A DNA stretch of 64,000 nucleotides, from NCBI RefSeq assembly GCF_037976825.1, contig NZ_CP150269.1:3361501-3425500 (forward strand), written 5' to 3'. This document shows, piece after piece, positions 1 through 9,325 of this stretch. The DNA comes from Paenibacillus sp. FSL K6-1330 (lineage in GTDB: Bacteria; Bacillota; Bacilli; Paenibacillales; Paenibacillaceae). The notes below the pieces were generated by a model. That model was given only the letters and a program-made list of their open reading frames with translations. It had not been told where the DNA came from and made no database searches. The position numbers were made by a program, and so were the translations under genes. The number at the start of each line of letters is the position of its first letter. Within the stretch, counting starts at the first letter, position 1.

Positions 1-359
1 GTGTTCATATAATCGGGAGAACGCCCTAAAAAGCCATGATGCTTGTTCGCCCATAATTCCATCATCCGTCTGCGTTTCTGCAAATCCTCAGCGTTCTTGG
101 GCGGGAGAAAAGACAAGCCTACGCGTTCGCCCGTATCGGGTGAGGGGTACGTCATCTGTTCGATATAACTTGCTTCACATTGCATATCGTATAGATCAGC
201 TTGGGTTTGAATAAGACCTTGGAATGCAGGATGATCGGATAAAGGTCCCTGGATAGGCTCTCCTTTATACCAAATGTTGATATTCTGTCGGTCAATCCGT
301 TCGATATACTGCTTTCCCGATTTAATAGGCACGTTGTTCACCCCATTTGCGAAAATCAT
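1..359 (-). CDS. 4-hydroxyphenylacetate 3-hydroxylase (HpaB) family protein, N-terminal part
   Basis: The minus strand reads open from an ATG at 359 to the window edge, about 119 codons, so the 3' part lies outside. The peptide begins MIFANGVNNVPIKSGKQYIE and contains NIWYKGEPI, a DHPAFQGL segment and GFLGRSPDYMN. This matches the N-terminal domain of the HpaB family, FADH2-dependent aromatic hydroxylases that add an ortho hydroxyl to 4-hydroxyphenylacetate or similar phenols, using reduced flavin from a partner reductase. The flavin and substrate residues lie mostly in the missing part, so the exact substrate cannot be assigned. The ribosome-binding site is weak (AGG about 10 bases upstream), so the start is only probable. 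Confidence 0.82.
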   Translation of the reverse strand, partial: MIFANGVNNVPIKSGKQYIERIDRQNINIWYKGEPIQGPLSDHPAFQGLIQTQADLYDMQCEASYIEQMTYPSPDTGERVGLSFLPPKNAEDLQKRRRMMELWANKHHGFLGRSPDYMN

Positions 360-485
360 AGCTAACGAACCTGTCTACTGCTGTTAATGTACGTGCTTAG
401 TCCATACGGAGTACGTTGTCCGTCGGAAAAGGGATAAAATATGCGAATGTACCTCAAAAGCTTGAGCCAGGAAGAGACAGCAGGC

Positions 486-513
486 AAAAAAAACGGACCC
501 GTTATGGTCCGTT
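486..513 (-). terminator. Intrinsic terminator of the carboxypeptidase gene
   Basis: Read on the minus strand, ACGGACC and GGGTCCGT form a stem around a short loop and are followed by eight T residues (486-493). It lies just downstream of the stop codon at 528. Confidence 0.85.
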
Positions 514-527
514 TCTTGAAATTTCGA

Positions 528-1313
528 TTATTGGGATTGGCCCAGATACTGCTCAAGCGTGAGGTTTTGTCTCGTGATTTCTCCCGCAATATAGACACCA
601 ACGTAACGAACATGCCAAGGCTCATAAGAATAGCCGGTTAATTTCTCCTTGCCTTTTCCGTAACGAATGATAAATCCGTATTTCGGTGCATTGGCTTTCA
701 GCCATTTGCCTTCCTTTGTATTTCCGAAGCTTTGCTCCAACGCATATCCTACGGAAGCACTGGATATATCCATGCTCAGTCCGGTCTGATGCTCGCTTTG
801 TCCCGGACGCGCGCTTGTTTTGTTAGCGACGGCCTCGCCCTTATTACGGGCGTTGCGTTCGAATATGGCTTTTTGAGTGGCATAGGAACGGTAGCCCGAT
901 ACGGCTTTGAGATCGATCCCGTCTTTCTTGGCTGCCGCAAACAATTTTTCCAGCGCAGATGCCGCTACTTTTTTCATCTGTTTTTTGGGACTTGGTCCCG
1001 AGAAGCTGAACGGAATATGGGGTACAACCAAGTCTTGCGGAACATAACTCGATGGTAGATTTCTTTGCTTGTTGACAAGTACAACGGTGCTTGATAGATT
1101 GGTGACCGAATTTAAACCGCGAACCGTTTTTAAAGTTCGGTTAGGAGCGTTGTTTTCCAAAAACTTCGTAAATGATAAGCTGGAAGAAGCTGCTGCGGCA
1201 GCTTCCGCCTTGCCAATGCCGGTGCTGCTTAGAAAACTGGATAAGGCTAGGCTTGTGACAACGGAACCAATGATGACCGTAGGTATGATGGATTTGACGA
1301 TTTTTTTGTGCAT
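528..1313 (-). CDS. Secreted D-alanyl-D-alanine carboxypeptidase, VanY/M15B family
   Basis: This 261-residue protein has an N-terminal signal peptide or membrane anchor (about residues 1-39, Ala-rich cleavage region) and a C-terminal peptidase M15 domain. The zinc and catalytic motifs are complete: SGYRSYATQ (139-147), SEHQTGLSMDI with H175 and D182, and EPWHVRYVG with E231 and H234. Family members remove the terminal D-Ala from peptidoglycan stem peptides outside the cell. The start has a strong GAGGAGG site about 10 bases upstream. The gene stands alone with its own terminator. No van regulatory genes are nearby, so ordinary wall maturation is more likely than glycopeptide resistance. Confidence 0.92.
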   Translation of the reverse strand: MHKKIVKSIIPTVIIGSVVTSLALSSFLSSTGIGKAEAAAAASSSLSFTKFLENNAPNRTLKTVRGLNSVTNLSSTVVLVNKQRNLPSSYVPQDLVVPHIPFSFSGPSPKKQMKKVAASALEKLFAAAKKDGIDLKAVSGYRSYATQKAIFERNARNKGEAVANKTSARPGQSEHQTGLSMDISSASVGYALEQSFGNTKEGKWLKANAPKYGFIIRYGKGKEKLTGYSYEPWHVRYVGVYIAGEITRQNLTLEQYLGQSQ

Positions 1314-1490
1314 GTGTGAAGTCCCTCCTCGTTAGCTATCTCTCAGTATATAAGAGAGTTATATCGGTAGAATCTCTGACTTGTTTCTGAATTGTAAACA
1401 AAATAGAATAGATCGAATCTGATAATAATCCAAAAATAGATTATAGTGATATAAAATAGGTGGGAATTTCCACATAAGGAGAAGTTTCAC

Positions 1491-2465
1491 ATGCAAAATG
1501 AACAGCTGCAAGAAATATTGAAGGAATACGGCATCCATGAACCCGAGATCACGTTTATTCGGCATAATGAAAATCGAACCTATAAGGTAAAAGGCCATGA
1601 CGGAAGTACATATCTGCTTCGCATTCATCAACCGATAAAAGACGGCATGGCAGGTCAGCAGCATACCTATGACGGTCTGCTGGGTGAACTGCAAATGCTG
1701 GAGCATTTGTCAGGCTGGGATCAAATGCTTGTCCAAAGGCCGCTGCGGAATCGGGAAGGCGAGCTGATTACAATCATCGAACATGAGGGGAAGCGTTGGA
1801 ATAGTTCCGTGCTTACCTGGCTGGAAGGAAGAGACTTGCATAAGGATGATGTAAGCGACCCGGTCATGGTCGAGAAGCTGGGGGCTCGTGTTTCAGAGCT
1901 GCACCGATTCTATGGTCAGTACATCCCGGAGGGCATGGATAAACGTCCAAGTCAGGGGATTAGCTACAATCAATATATGATCGGGGTTATAAAGCAAGGG
2001 TTAGCGAAAGAATTGTTTACTTCCTCCGATGTTTCCGTCATTGAAGACACGATATCGTTGGTTAACTCGCGGCTTGCGGATCGTGGGAACGAAGAAGCCT
2101 GGGGGCTCATCCATGGTGATTTAAGCTTGGGGAATATCATCATGACTTCGGATGGAGAACTGAGTTTTATCGATTTCGGTTTTTTCGGACCAGGTTATAA
2201 TTACACGGATGTTGCAATGGGTGCCATGATGGTTCCCTCGGAGCTTCGGAATCTATTCCTGAGAGGGTATTATGGCAATGATCATACGGGACAAGATAAG
2301 CTTGTTCAGTTAGAAGGCTTCATGCTGCTGGCCATTATCGGATACTATGTCTTTCAAATGGAGAATGAATCCGTGCATGCATGGATGCGTGAAAGAATGC
2401 CGAAGCTGTGCGCCGATTACTGTAAGCCGTATTTGTCGGGTGAACGCATATTTTATTCCGTATAG
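1491..2465 (+). CDS. Aminoglycoside-phosphotransferase-fold kinase (APH family)
   Basis: This 324-residue protein has the APH/choline-kinase-like fold. The N-lobe carries NRTYKVKG and STYLLRIH, with the expected ATP-binding Lys/Arg region. The catalytic loop is GLIHGDLSLGNII with D210, and the metal-binding DFG-like motif is IDFGFFG with D228. These residues support an active small-molecule kinase. Substrates in this family range from antibiotics to homoserine, choline and sugars, and nothing in the sequence fixes the choice. An AAGGAGAAG ribosome-binding site precedes the ATG. The next two genes follow on the same strand and may be co-transcribed, although the 121-base gap leaves room for a separate promoter. 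Confidence 0.85.
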   Translation: MQNEQLQEILKEYGIHEPEITFIRHNENRTYKVKGHDGSTYLLRIHQPIKDGMAGQQHTYDGLLGELQMLEHLSGWDQMLVQRPLRNREGELITIIEHEGKRWNSSVLTWLEGRDLHKDDVSDPVMVEKLGARVSELHRFYGQYIPEGMDKRPSQGISYNQYMIGVIKQGLAKELFTSSDVSVIEDTISLVNSRLADRGNEEAWGLIHGDLSLGNIIMTSDGELSFIDFGFFGPGYNYTDVAMGAMMVPSELRNLFLRGYYGNDHTGQDKLVQLEGFMLLAIIGYYVFQMENESVHAWMRERMPKLCADYCKPYLSGERIFYSV

Positions 2466-2586
2466 TTCGATGACGAATTAGACGGTATCCGTGAAAGTTC
2501 ATTATAAGCATTCAATCCCTTGGTATGCACAATGATCGGGTGATACGATATGAGATACATAACATAAGGATTAGAGGTGAAACCAA

Positions 2587-3183
2587 ATGGCGGAAAGCAA
2601 ACTTCTACTGCAACAAAAAGCTCTACAGGATGAAGCTTCTGAGGTAGCTGATGAACTTCGACTTTATGAATTGCTAAGTCAAGCAGGCGAACCGGTTCGT
2701 GTCGGCAGTTCAGCCCTCGGGTTGATGGTATGGAGAGACCTGGACATGACGGTAATATGCTCTCGGCTGACTCAGCAATTAATTGCACAAATCGCATCGG
2801 AACTCATGCTGCACGCTGGTGTTCGGGAACTGAAGTTCATAAACGATACCGGTGTATATAATACGGATCCCGCTTATCCCGATGGATTATACATTGGCCT
2901 AAAGTATAAGTCTCAGCAGGGGAAGGAGTGGAAAATGGACATTTGGTTCGTGGATGAACCGGAGAGACAACCCGACTTGAAACATATCGTCACGATGCCT
3001 GAACAGCTGACTCAGGAACGCCGGGAAGCTATTTTGCAAATCAAAAGTGATTGGGCAAGCCGTGATGAATATGGCAAGACTGTGCGAAGCTTCGATATTT
3101 ATACAGCGGTTCTGGAAGAAAACATAAGGACACCGGAGCAGTTTCAGGCCTGGCTGGGCCAAAGGTCCATGAATAAAGAATGA
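2587..3183 (+). CDS. Nucleotidyltransferase-superfamily protein, function unknown
   Basis: This 198-residue soluble protein contains VRVGSSALGLMVWRDLDMTV at about residues 38-57. That is the G-S-x(8-11)-D-h-D pattern of DNA polymerase beta-like nucleotidyltransferases, with two metal-binding Asp residues. A third acidic residue may be in KMDIWFVDEPE. Such proteins transfer nucleotides to antibiotics, proteins or RNA, or act in toxin-antitoxin pairs. No MNT/HEPN partner is adjacent. AGAGGTG precedes the ATG. The gene is 32 bases upstream of the methyltransferase and probably shares its transcript. I do not recognise the specific family. Confidence 0.65.
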   Translation: MAESKLLLQQKALQDEASEVADELRLYELLSQAGEPVRVGSSALGLMVWRDLDMTVICSRLTQQLIAQIASELMLHAGVRELKFINDTGVYNTDPAYPDGLYIGLKYKSQQGKEWKMDIWFVDEPERQPDLKHIVTMPEQLTQERREAILQIKSDWASRDEYGKTVRSFDIYTAVLEENIRTPEQFQAWLGQRSMNKE

Positions 3184-3215
3184 AGCTGATGAATCAATAA
3201 GAGGAGAATTTACAT

Positions 3216-3977
3216 ATGGAGATTATCAAGCATAACCTAGACAGTTGGGAGCTTAAAGTAAAACAGAAAAATCAGTGGACGGTTCCTGTAAGCAGCGAGG
3301 AAATCCAGAACGCCAGAATGGGCGATTGGTCAATTATCGTTACCGCTACCAAGCCTGTGCCCAAAGAATGGTTTCCTGAACTAAGCGAAAAGAATGTGCT
3401 CTGTTTAGCTTCTGGAGGGGGACAACAGGGACCCGTGTTGGCCGCTGCGGGAGCGAATGTAACTGTATTGGATTTCTCCGAATCCCAATTGGAACAGGAT
3501 CGCTTTGTGGCTGAGCGGGATGGATTGCCCATTCGGACAGTTCTTGGTTCTATGACGGATTTAAGCATGTTTGATTCGGAGAGCTTTGATTTGATCGTTC
3601 ATCCGGTATCTAATCTTTTTGTGCCTGATATTCAGCCGGTCTGGCAGGAAGCATACCGTGTGTTGAAGTCTGGTGGTATTATGATAAGCGGCTTTATGAA
3701 CCCGGCCTTCTACTTATTCGACTGGGAAATGGAAGAGAAGGGGATACTTCAGGTGAAACACACCCTTCCTTATTCGGAACTGGATTATGCGTCGGAAGAA
3801 GAGATCGTGAGAACCGGGGTATCATTGGAATTCGGACATACGCTGGAGCAGCAAATGGGAGGTCAGATCCGAGCAGGGTTTATGATTGGCGGTTTCTATG
3901 AGGATTCGTTCGGAGGCAAGAGACTGTTGGATCGTTATGCAAACAGTTTCATTGCGACAAGGGCCATAAAGCTTTAA
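3216..3977 (+). CDS. Class I SAM-dependent methyltransferase
   Basis: This 253-residue protein has a Rossmann-type methyltransferase domain. Motif I is VLCLASGGGQQGPVLAAAGA (about 60-80), followed by the acidic VTVLDFSESQLEQ segment that binds the ribose of SAM, FDLIVHPVSN as motif II and EAYRVLKSGGIMISGF as motif III. The motif I loop carries S-G-G-G where E/D-x-G-x-G-x-G is typical, as in the UbiE-like branch with ASGGGQQ. The substrate is unknown. A GAGGAGAA site is properly placed before the ATG. It ends the short + strand cluster and is followed by a terminator. Confidence 0.85.
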   Translation: MEIIKHNLDSWELKVKQKNQWTVPVSSEEIQNARMGDWSIIVTATKPVPKEWFPELSEKNVLCLASGGGQQGPVLAAAGANVTVLDFSESQLEQDRFVAERDGLPIRTVLGSMTDLSMFDSESFDLIVHPVSNLFVPDIQPVWQEAYRVLKSGGIMISGFMNPAFYLFDWEMEEKGILQVKHTLPYSELDYASEEEIVRTGVSLEFGHTLEQQMGGQIRAGFMIGGFYEDSFGGKRLLDRYANSFIATRAIKL

Positions 3978-4010
3978 CATCCTGTCCTATTTCCAAGGGG
4001 TTCATTAGAA

Positions 4011-4041
4011 GAGTCATCCTATCGGGTGGCTTTTATTTTTT
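4011..4041 (+). terminator. Probable intrinsic terminator after the methyltransferase gene
   Basis: GTCATCC (4013-4019) and GGGTGGC (4024-4030) form a stem with some G-T pairs, followed by a T-rich run (TTTTATTTTTT). Confidence 0.65.
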
Positions 4042-4140
4042 ATGTATATGTAAAACATAAGCAAATCCTATTTTTTTGATATTATCCATATTATTTTTCC
4101 TGTGATAGCATGTTCGTATATCTAGTAAGTGGAGAGAGGA

Positions 4141-5370
4141 ATGATGGATATGAGTTCAGCATTTTGGTTAACAAATGCCCGGTTAGAGAGCGGTTATGAA
4201 GTTCAAGATGGCGTAATTACGGGAACAAAGACGGAGATTCGCCACATATTCATAGAAGATGGAAAAATCGTGAAGATCGTAGCTTCGAATACAACCCTAA
4301 CAGACCAATGGCCGCAGCACGATGTGAAGGGCTTATTGCTTCTGCCATCCTTTATCGAGAAGCACTGCCATTTGGATAAAACGCTGCTTGGTGACAGGTG
4401 GCGTTCAGTTACGCCGGTTTCCAGTATTTTCGAGCGTTTGGCGATCGAGAAAGCGACACTTCCTTCACTGGATACCTTGACGCAGGACCGTGCGGAACGA
4501 CTGCTTGATATTTACCTGAAGTCCGGCGTGACGCATGTGCGTACGCATGTCGATATATATCCGGAAGTGGGATTAGACAATTTAGAAGCGGTTCAACAAG
4601 CATTAAGCGCATTTGAAGGAAAGTTATCTTATGAGATCGTTGCTTTTCCGCAACATGGTTTGCTGCACTCGAAATCAACGGAGTTAGTGAGACAAGCACT
4701 TCGCAATGGAGCAAACCTGGTCGGCGGCGTTGATCCGGCTACGGTGGATGGCGATATCGAAGCGTCTTTACAGGAACTGGTGGGGCTCGCTGTTGAAGCC
4801 AATGCAGGCATCGACCTGCATCTGCACGATGCCAATCATCTGGGGATCTTCACCATGAAGCGATTAGCTGAGTTAACCATTGAAGCGGGACTGCAAGGCA
4901 AGGTGGCGATTAGCCATGCCTTCGGATTGGGTGATATTCCGCCATCCCAAGCGCAAGAGATGGGGGACTTGCTGGCTGATGCGGGGGTCGCCATTATTAC
5001 GAGTGTGCCGATTGGCCGCAAGTTTCCGCCGGTTGGCTTGCTGCACGAGCGCGGTGTAGAAGTTTTCGTCGGATGCGACAACATTTTTGATGTGTGGTCG
5101 CCCTTCGGAAACGGGGATGTGCTGGAGCGTGTCGGCCGATTGGCGGAAATATCCGGATGGGTGGATGAACGCGCGTTAGCGCAAGCGCTCCAATATATTA
5201 CCGGTGGCACCACACCGCTTAATCATGATGGGGAGCAGGTATGGCCGCAGGTTGGAGACGTTGCCAGCATCGTATTTGTTGAAGCTTCTTGTTCCGCTGA
5301 AGCCGTTGCGAGAAGATCCAAACGCGTGGCGACGATGTTTCAGGGGAACATCGTTTCCGGTTCGTTTTAG
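4141..5370 (+). CDS. Cytosine-deaminase-like amidohydrolase
   Basis: The protein has about 409 residues and the amidohydrolase TIM-barrel fold, closest by motif to bacterial cytosine deaminase CodA. Metal-binding and catalytic motifs are FIEKHCHLDKTLL (HxH-type ligands), THVRTHVDI, DLHLHDAN, ISHAFGLG and GCDNIFDVWSPFG. CodA-type enzymes hydrolyse an exocyclic amine of cytosine or related purines and pyrimidines; the actual substrate here is inferred only as a cyclic amidine or amide. Several in-frame starts exist (GTG 4129, ATG 4141, 4144, 4150). The GGAGAGAGG at 4131-4139 makes GTG 4129 unlikely and favours 4144 or 4150. Only nine bases separate its stop from the histidine kinase, so the three genes probably form one operon. 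Confidence 0.82.
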   Translation: MMDMSSAFWLTNARLESGYEVQDGVITGTKTEIRHIFIEDGKIVKIVASNTTLTDQWPQHDVKGLLLLPSFIEKHCHLDKTLLGDRWRSVTPVSSIFERLAIEKATLPSLDTLTQDRAERLLDIYLKSGVTHVRTHVDIYPEVGLDNLEAVQQALSAFEGKLSYEIVAFPQHGLLHSKSTELVRQALRNGANLVGGVDPATVDGDIEASLQELVGLAVEANAGIDLHLHDANHLGIFTMKRLAELTIEAGLQGKVAISHAFGLGDIPPSQAQEMGDLLADAGVAIITSVPIGRKFPPVGLLHERGVEVFVGCDNIFDVWSPFGNGDVLERVGRLAEISGWVDERALAQALQYITGGTTPLNHDGEQVWPQVGDVASIVFVEASCSAEAVARRSKRVATMFQGNIVSGSF

Positions 5371-5379
5371 GCGAATTTT

Positions 5380-6849
5380 ATGTCCATTCGGATTAAATTG
5401 CTGCTGTCCTATACCGGTATGCTGGTCATTAGCTTGCTGGTCTTTGTCTTGACTGCGAGTTTGTTCACCATTGCGGCCACAGGCGATATTCACGGTATTC
5501 GGGATTTTTATAAAGTGCACTATCAGATTAACCCGCTCACGGAAGAAGAGGAGTCTATATTCCTCGAATTAAAATATCTTGCCAAGAACGAACCGGATGA
5601 GCTGCAGAACAAAGAGCTGCTATCGGAATATGATTTTAAGCTGAGAACCGTACGAGCGGGTCTGTATGTCCGGAGGGATAACGACCAGATCTTTGAGTCC
5701 AATACGATGAACCAGCCTGAATTGGAAGCGAGTCTGCCTCCATATGACCTGAACAACCATCAGATTCGTAATACCCTTAACATCGGTGAACGGTTTTATG
5801 CTTATGCCAAATATGATTTCCGGTATTCGGACGGTGCCAGAGGCAGTGTGTATGTGATTCGAGAGCGAAGTCCTTTCGGTGAAGTCACGCGCAAGCTGCT
5901 GCCCATTCTTGTCTTGAGTCTCGTTGGCATCGTTGTGGTTGCAAATGTATTGTTATATCGCTGGATTACGCGCAGCGTGGTCAAACCGCTTGATTTGCTT
6001 CGAAAATCGGCGGAACACATCAAGGAGGGAAATCTCCAGTTTTCTCTGGATTTGCATTCCAAGGACGAAATCGGCCAGTTGAACGAGACGTTTGAGAATA
6101 TGCGGAAGCGTCTGCATGAGTCGATTCAACTCCGGCTTCAGGACGAAGAGAATCGGAAAGAACTGATCTCCAACATCTCTCATGATTTGCGCACGCCCAT
6201 AACGAATATTAAAGGGTATATCGAAGGTATACGTGACGGCGTTGCAGATACGCCGGAGAAAATGGATAAATACGTGAACATCATTTACACCAAAACCACC
6301 GATCTGGATAAACTTGTGAATGAGTTGTTTCTGTATTCCAAGCTAGATTTAAAGCAGGTTCCGTTCATGTTTGAGCATGTCGATATCATCGGTTTTATAG
6401 ACGATTGCATCGATGAGCAGCGCTATGTTTTGGAGGAAAAGGGAATACGGTTGGAGTGGAAGGAACGTACCGGTCCGTCTGTCGAGGTCATTGCCGATCT
6501 GGAAAAATTAAAACGAACGGTGCTCAATATCATCGAAAATGCCCAAAAATTCATGGACAAGGAGGACAAAACCATATGTGTCTCCACTCAGCTTTCTCCG
6601 GGATGGGTAACGGTTGAAATACGGGATAATGGGATGGGCATCGAGCCGGAAGCGATCCCTTATATATTCGAAAGATTTTATCGTGCGGAGCCATCCCGCA
6701 ATTCTTCAACGGGCGGCAGCGGCCTGGGGCTTGCAATTGCCAGCCAGATCATCGAGGGACACGGGGGTACGATTTGGGTGGAAAGCGAGCCCGGCATCGG
6801 CACCAGTCTGTACTTTACCCTCAAACGAGCGACAAAGGAGGCAGTGTAA
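5380..6849 (+). CDS. Sensor histidine kinase, HAMP type
   Basis: This 489-residue membrane kinase has TM1 at about 8-33, an extracytoplasmic sensor of about 135 residues and TM2 at about 172-195. A HAMP linker, a HisKA domain with SNISHDLRTPITNIKG (phospho-acceptor H268) and a HATPase domain with NIIENAQKF (N box), DNGMGIEP (G1) and GGSGLGLAI (G2) follow. All catalytic boxes are intact. It should autophosphorylate on H268 and pass the phosphate to the regulator three bases downstream. The ribosome-binding site is poor (AGGCG), consistent with translational coupling to the amidohydrolase. The extracellular sensor has no motif I recognise, so the signal is unknown. Confidence 0.93.
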   Translation: MSIRIKLLLSYTGMLVISLLVFVLTASLFTIAATGDIHGIRDFYKVHYQINPLTEEEESIFLELKYLAKNEPDELQNKELLSEYDFKLRTVRAGLYVRRDNDQIFESNTMNQPELEASLPPYDLNNHQIRNTLNIGERFYAYAKYDFRYSDGARGSVYVIRERSPFGEVTRKLLPILVLSLVGIVVVANVLLYRWITRSVVKPLDLLRKSAEHIKEGNLQFSLDLHSKDEIGQLNETFENMRKRLHESIQLRLQDEENRKELISNISHDLRTPITNIKGYIEGIRDGVADTPEKMDKYVNIIYTKTTDLDKLVNELFLYSKLDLKQVPFMFEHVDIIGFIDDCIDEQRYVLEEKGIRLEWKERTGPSVEVIADLEKLKRTVLNIIENAQKFMDKEDKTICVSTQLSPGWVTVEIRDNGMGIEPEAIPYIFERFYRAEPSRNSSTGGSGLGLAIASQIIEGHGGTIWVESEPGIGTSLYFTLKRATKEAV

Positions 6850-6852
6850 TCC

Positions 6853-7548
6853 ATGACCACACGCATTCTCATCATTGAAGACGAGACAACGATCGCTCAG
6901 TTGGAGCGGGATTATTTTGAGTTGAACGGTTTTCTGGTAGATCTATGCCATACAGGCAATGAGGGGCTGAAACTTGCCCTTAACGAGGACTACAATCTTA
7001 TCATTATCGACCTGCAGCTTCCCGGAATGAATGGCTATGAATTATGCAGCCATATCAGGAAGAACAAGGAGGTACCGATTCTGATCGTTTCTGCTAAAAA
7101 TGAGGAGATCGATAAAATTCGTGCCTTTAATCTCGGTGCCGACGATTACATTACCAAGCCGTTCAGCCCGAGCGAATTAGTCGCAAGAGCCAAGGCCCAT
7201 CTGATGAGATATGTGAGGCTTATGGGCAAGCAAAGCCCAAGTCCAAGTTCAGAAATTAATATTCGCGGCTTGGTCATCGACAAATCGGCGCGAAGGGTGT
7301 TCGTACGCAATCAGGAAGTCACGTTTACGACCCGGGAGTTTAACTTGCTTGAATTTCTGGCAAGCCATCCGAACCGGGTGTTTAACAAAACAGAACTGTT
7401 TGAACGGATCTGGGGCATGGATTCCAGCGGGGATATTGCAACCGTAACCGTCCATGTCCGCAAACTGCGCGAAAAGATGGAACTGGATCCATCCAATCCA
7501 CAGTATATTGAAACGGTGTGGGGGGCTGGCTATCGCTTTTCGGTCTAA
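6853..7548 (+). CDS. OmpR/PhoB-family response regulator
   Basis: This 231-residue protein has an N-terminal receiver with acidic pair E9/D10 (ILIIEDETT), phospho-acceptor D53 (IIIDLQLPG), the switch Ser in LIVSAKNE and the conserved Lys in YITKPFSP. A C-terminal winged helix (about 130-231) contains TTREFNLLEFLASHPNRVF and VTVHVRKLREKME. It follows the kinase by three bases, and its AAAGGAGG site lies inside the kinase 3' end. The downstream SLH gene, separated by 132 bases, is a plausible target but has not been shown to be one. Confidence 0.95.
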   Translation: MTTRILIIEDETTIAQLERDYFELNGFLVDLCHTGNEGLKLALNEDYNLIIIDLQLPGMNGYELCSHIRKNKEVPILIVSAKNEEIDKIRAFNLGADDYITKPFSPSELVARAKAHLMRYVRLMGKQSPSPSSEINIRGLVIDKSARRVFVRNQEVTFTTREFNLLEFLASHPNRVFNKTELFERIWGMDSSGDIATVTVHVRKLREKMELDPSNPQYIETVWGAGYRFSV

Positions 7549-7680
7549 ACAATTTATAATTTTTTAATAAAAGTTTTCGAAACGCTTAATCCCAGCTTTC
7601 TTGGGAGTTTAGGACTCTCTTCTATCATGGAGATATGACGATCAACGTTCATATGTCAACGATTTAGGGAGGGTTTACAA

Positions 7681-9165
7681 ATGAAAACATATTCTAATAA
7701 ACTGGCGGCCATGATGGTGGCGGCTGCCCTGGGAACGGCTTCGCTTCCGTTTCATGTACTGCAGACCGAGGCTGCGGGAGCCCCGCTCGTTGCCCAGGAT
7801 ATAGAGCAAGCCACTCAAGTGCTGTCCCAGCTTCGCGTGATGCAGGGTTACCAGGATGGCACGATGGGGATAACCAGTCCCATTACGCGGGCAGAGCTGG
7901 CAAAAATGCTTGTGCTTGCGTTTGGACTTGAAGGCAAAGGAGATACAAAGCCAAGTTTCACGGATGTGAATTCAAACGCGTGGTATGAACGGTACGCAGC
8001 TGAGTTGGTAGCACAAGATATTATGCAGGCACCGGAGGGACGTTTTGATCCTCGGGGAATCGTTACCCATGCCGACCTGGTGCAAATGGTATCTAAGGCT
8101 CTGAAACGAGATGTGAAGTCCGTGGATGAATGGGCGAAGCGTTTTTATTCTGAGGAAGGCCATACCACACGTGGTCAAGCTGCCTACTTAATAAGCATTG
8201 CCCATGAGGCAATTCCGTCTGAAAAAGCCAACATCACGAGTGTCCGCGCACTGAATGCCATCACCATGATCGTTACCTTCGATGCTCCTTTGACGGCAGA
8301 TAATGAGGCGTTTGCAAAAGCCAAAGAAGATTTTAAATTTAACAACGGGCTTGAAATCACCAACATGCCGCGTTTGAAGACGGGCTCAATTTCCACTTAC
8401 ATCGTCCCAACCTCCGTTCAAAAACCAGGTACATCCTATACGCTTACCTATAAAGGGAATACAGCAGGCATATTTACAGGTAATAGCACGAAGTTGGACA
8501 TGACAGAGGCTAGACAAGTCGCTCAGGATACGTTTGAGTTGGAGGCACTTAAAGAGAATGGTGTCGTTGACTATGGTTATGTTATTTCCGCTTATAGCGG
8601 AGGCCGCGGAGCCAATGCATTCGTATTGGATGAGAACAACAGCGCCGATGGAAAAGTCTATCAGATCATATCCTCTGGTCAAGCCAGAGAAGTGACGATT
8701 ACGCCTGCAGGCGGACAACCTATCGTGGCAAAATACGTACCCTTCACCCAGTCCACGGATGGCAAACAAGAGCCGAAATTCCGTTTACCTGAAGGCCAGA
8801 CACTGACGCCGGGAGTTACCTATACCGTTACTTCGGATTGGGCACAGATTGCAAAACCTTCTTTCGTTGCGGGAAGTTTCGAACCGCTGGATATCATCGG
8901 AGCCGAGGTGATCAGTGACAGTTCCGTTTCCATTACATTATCCGAGGACCCTGGAGACGAGCTCTTCTCCGGACGGAGCATCGAATTGATTGACGCAGAA
9001 GGCGGCAAGCACATAGCAACCTACAAATATTCAAGCCGCAAGGGAGCCGTAGGCGTGTTTGATCTGACGCAGGAGGGCAAACTGAAGCCAGGAACGACTT
9101 ATACGATTAAACCGGTCGGCGAATGGGCAGACGAAACAACGGCGGTTCTGACGGTGAATGAATAG
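7681..9165 (+). CDS. Secreted S-layer-homology (SLH) domain protein
   Basis: The protein has 494 residues. A signal peptide (about 1-32) is followed by SLH-like repeats: ITRAELAKMLVLAFGLE preceded by GYQDGTMG, and FTDVNSNAWYERYAAELV with a degenerate second repeat (GRFDPRGIVTHADLVQMV). SLH domains bind pyruvylated secondary wall polymers and hold proteins on the cell surface. Residues 180-494 look like several beta-sandwich, Ig-like modules (for example TFDAPLTADNEAF, then two TYTV/TYTI-ending units). No enzyme motif is visible. The ATG has a GGGAGGG site. It lies directly after the two-component system, which may control it. A strong terminator follows. Confidence 0.88.
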   Translation: MKTYSNKLAAMMVAAALGTASLPFHVLQTEAAGAPLVAQDIEQATQVLSQLRVMQGYQDGTMGITSPITRAELAKMLVLAFGLEGKGDTKPSFTDVNSNAWYERYAAELVAQDIMQAPEGRFDPRGIVTHADLVQMVSKALKRDVKSVDEWAKRFYSEEGHTTRGQAAYLISIAHEAIPSEKANITSVRALNAITMIVTFDAPLTADNEAFAKAKEDFKFNNGLEITNMPRLKTGSISTYIVPTSVQKPGTSYTLTYKGNTAGIFTGNSTKLDMTEARQVAQDTFELEALKENGVVDYGYVISAYSGGRGANAFVLDENNSADGKVYQIISSGQAREVTITPAGGQPIVAKYVPFTQSTDGKQEPKFRLPEGQTLTPGVTYTVTSDWAQIAKPSFVAGSFEPLDIIGAEVISDSSVSITLSEDPGDELFSGRSIELIDAEGGKHIATYKYSSRKGAVGVFDLTQEGKLKPGTTYTIKPVGEWADETTAVLTVNE

Positions 9166-9189
9166 AATACTGCACTGGACATGGCTGTT

Positions 9190-9239
9190 CAATATAAAGA
9201 GGACGAGTTTTACGCTCGTCCTCTTTATATTGATTTTTT
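9190..9239 (+). terminator. Strong intrinsic terminator after the SLH gene
   Basis: An 18-base perfect stem, CAATATAAAGAGGACGAG (9190-9207) with its complement (9215-9232), encloses a 7-base loop and is followed by ATTTTTT. The stem is unusually long. Confidence 0.93.
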
Positions 9240-9325
9240 GCGACTATGAAAATGGTTCTAACATTTGTAAAATCAAGGATAAGTGCTAATACTGGTTTCA
9301 AATCCGTCATGATGGAGGAGTACAT

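Noticed and set aside
528..1313. Carboxypeptidase as a vancomycin-resistance VanY
   Set aside because: The family fits, but no vanR/S, vanH, vanA or vanX genes are nearby, so a resistance role is not supported.
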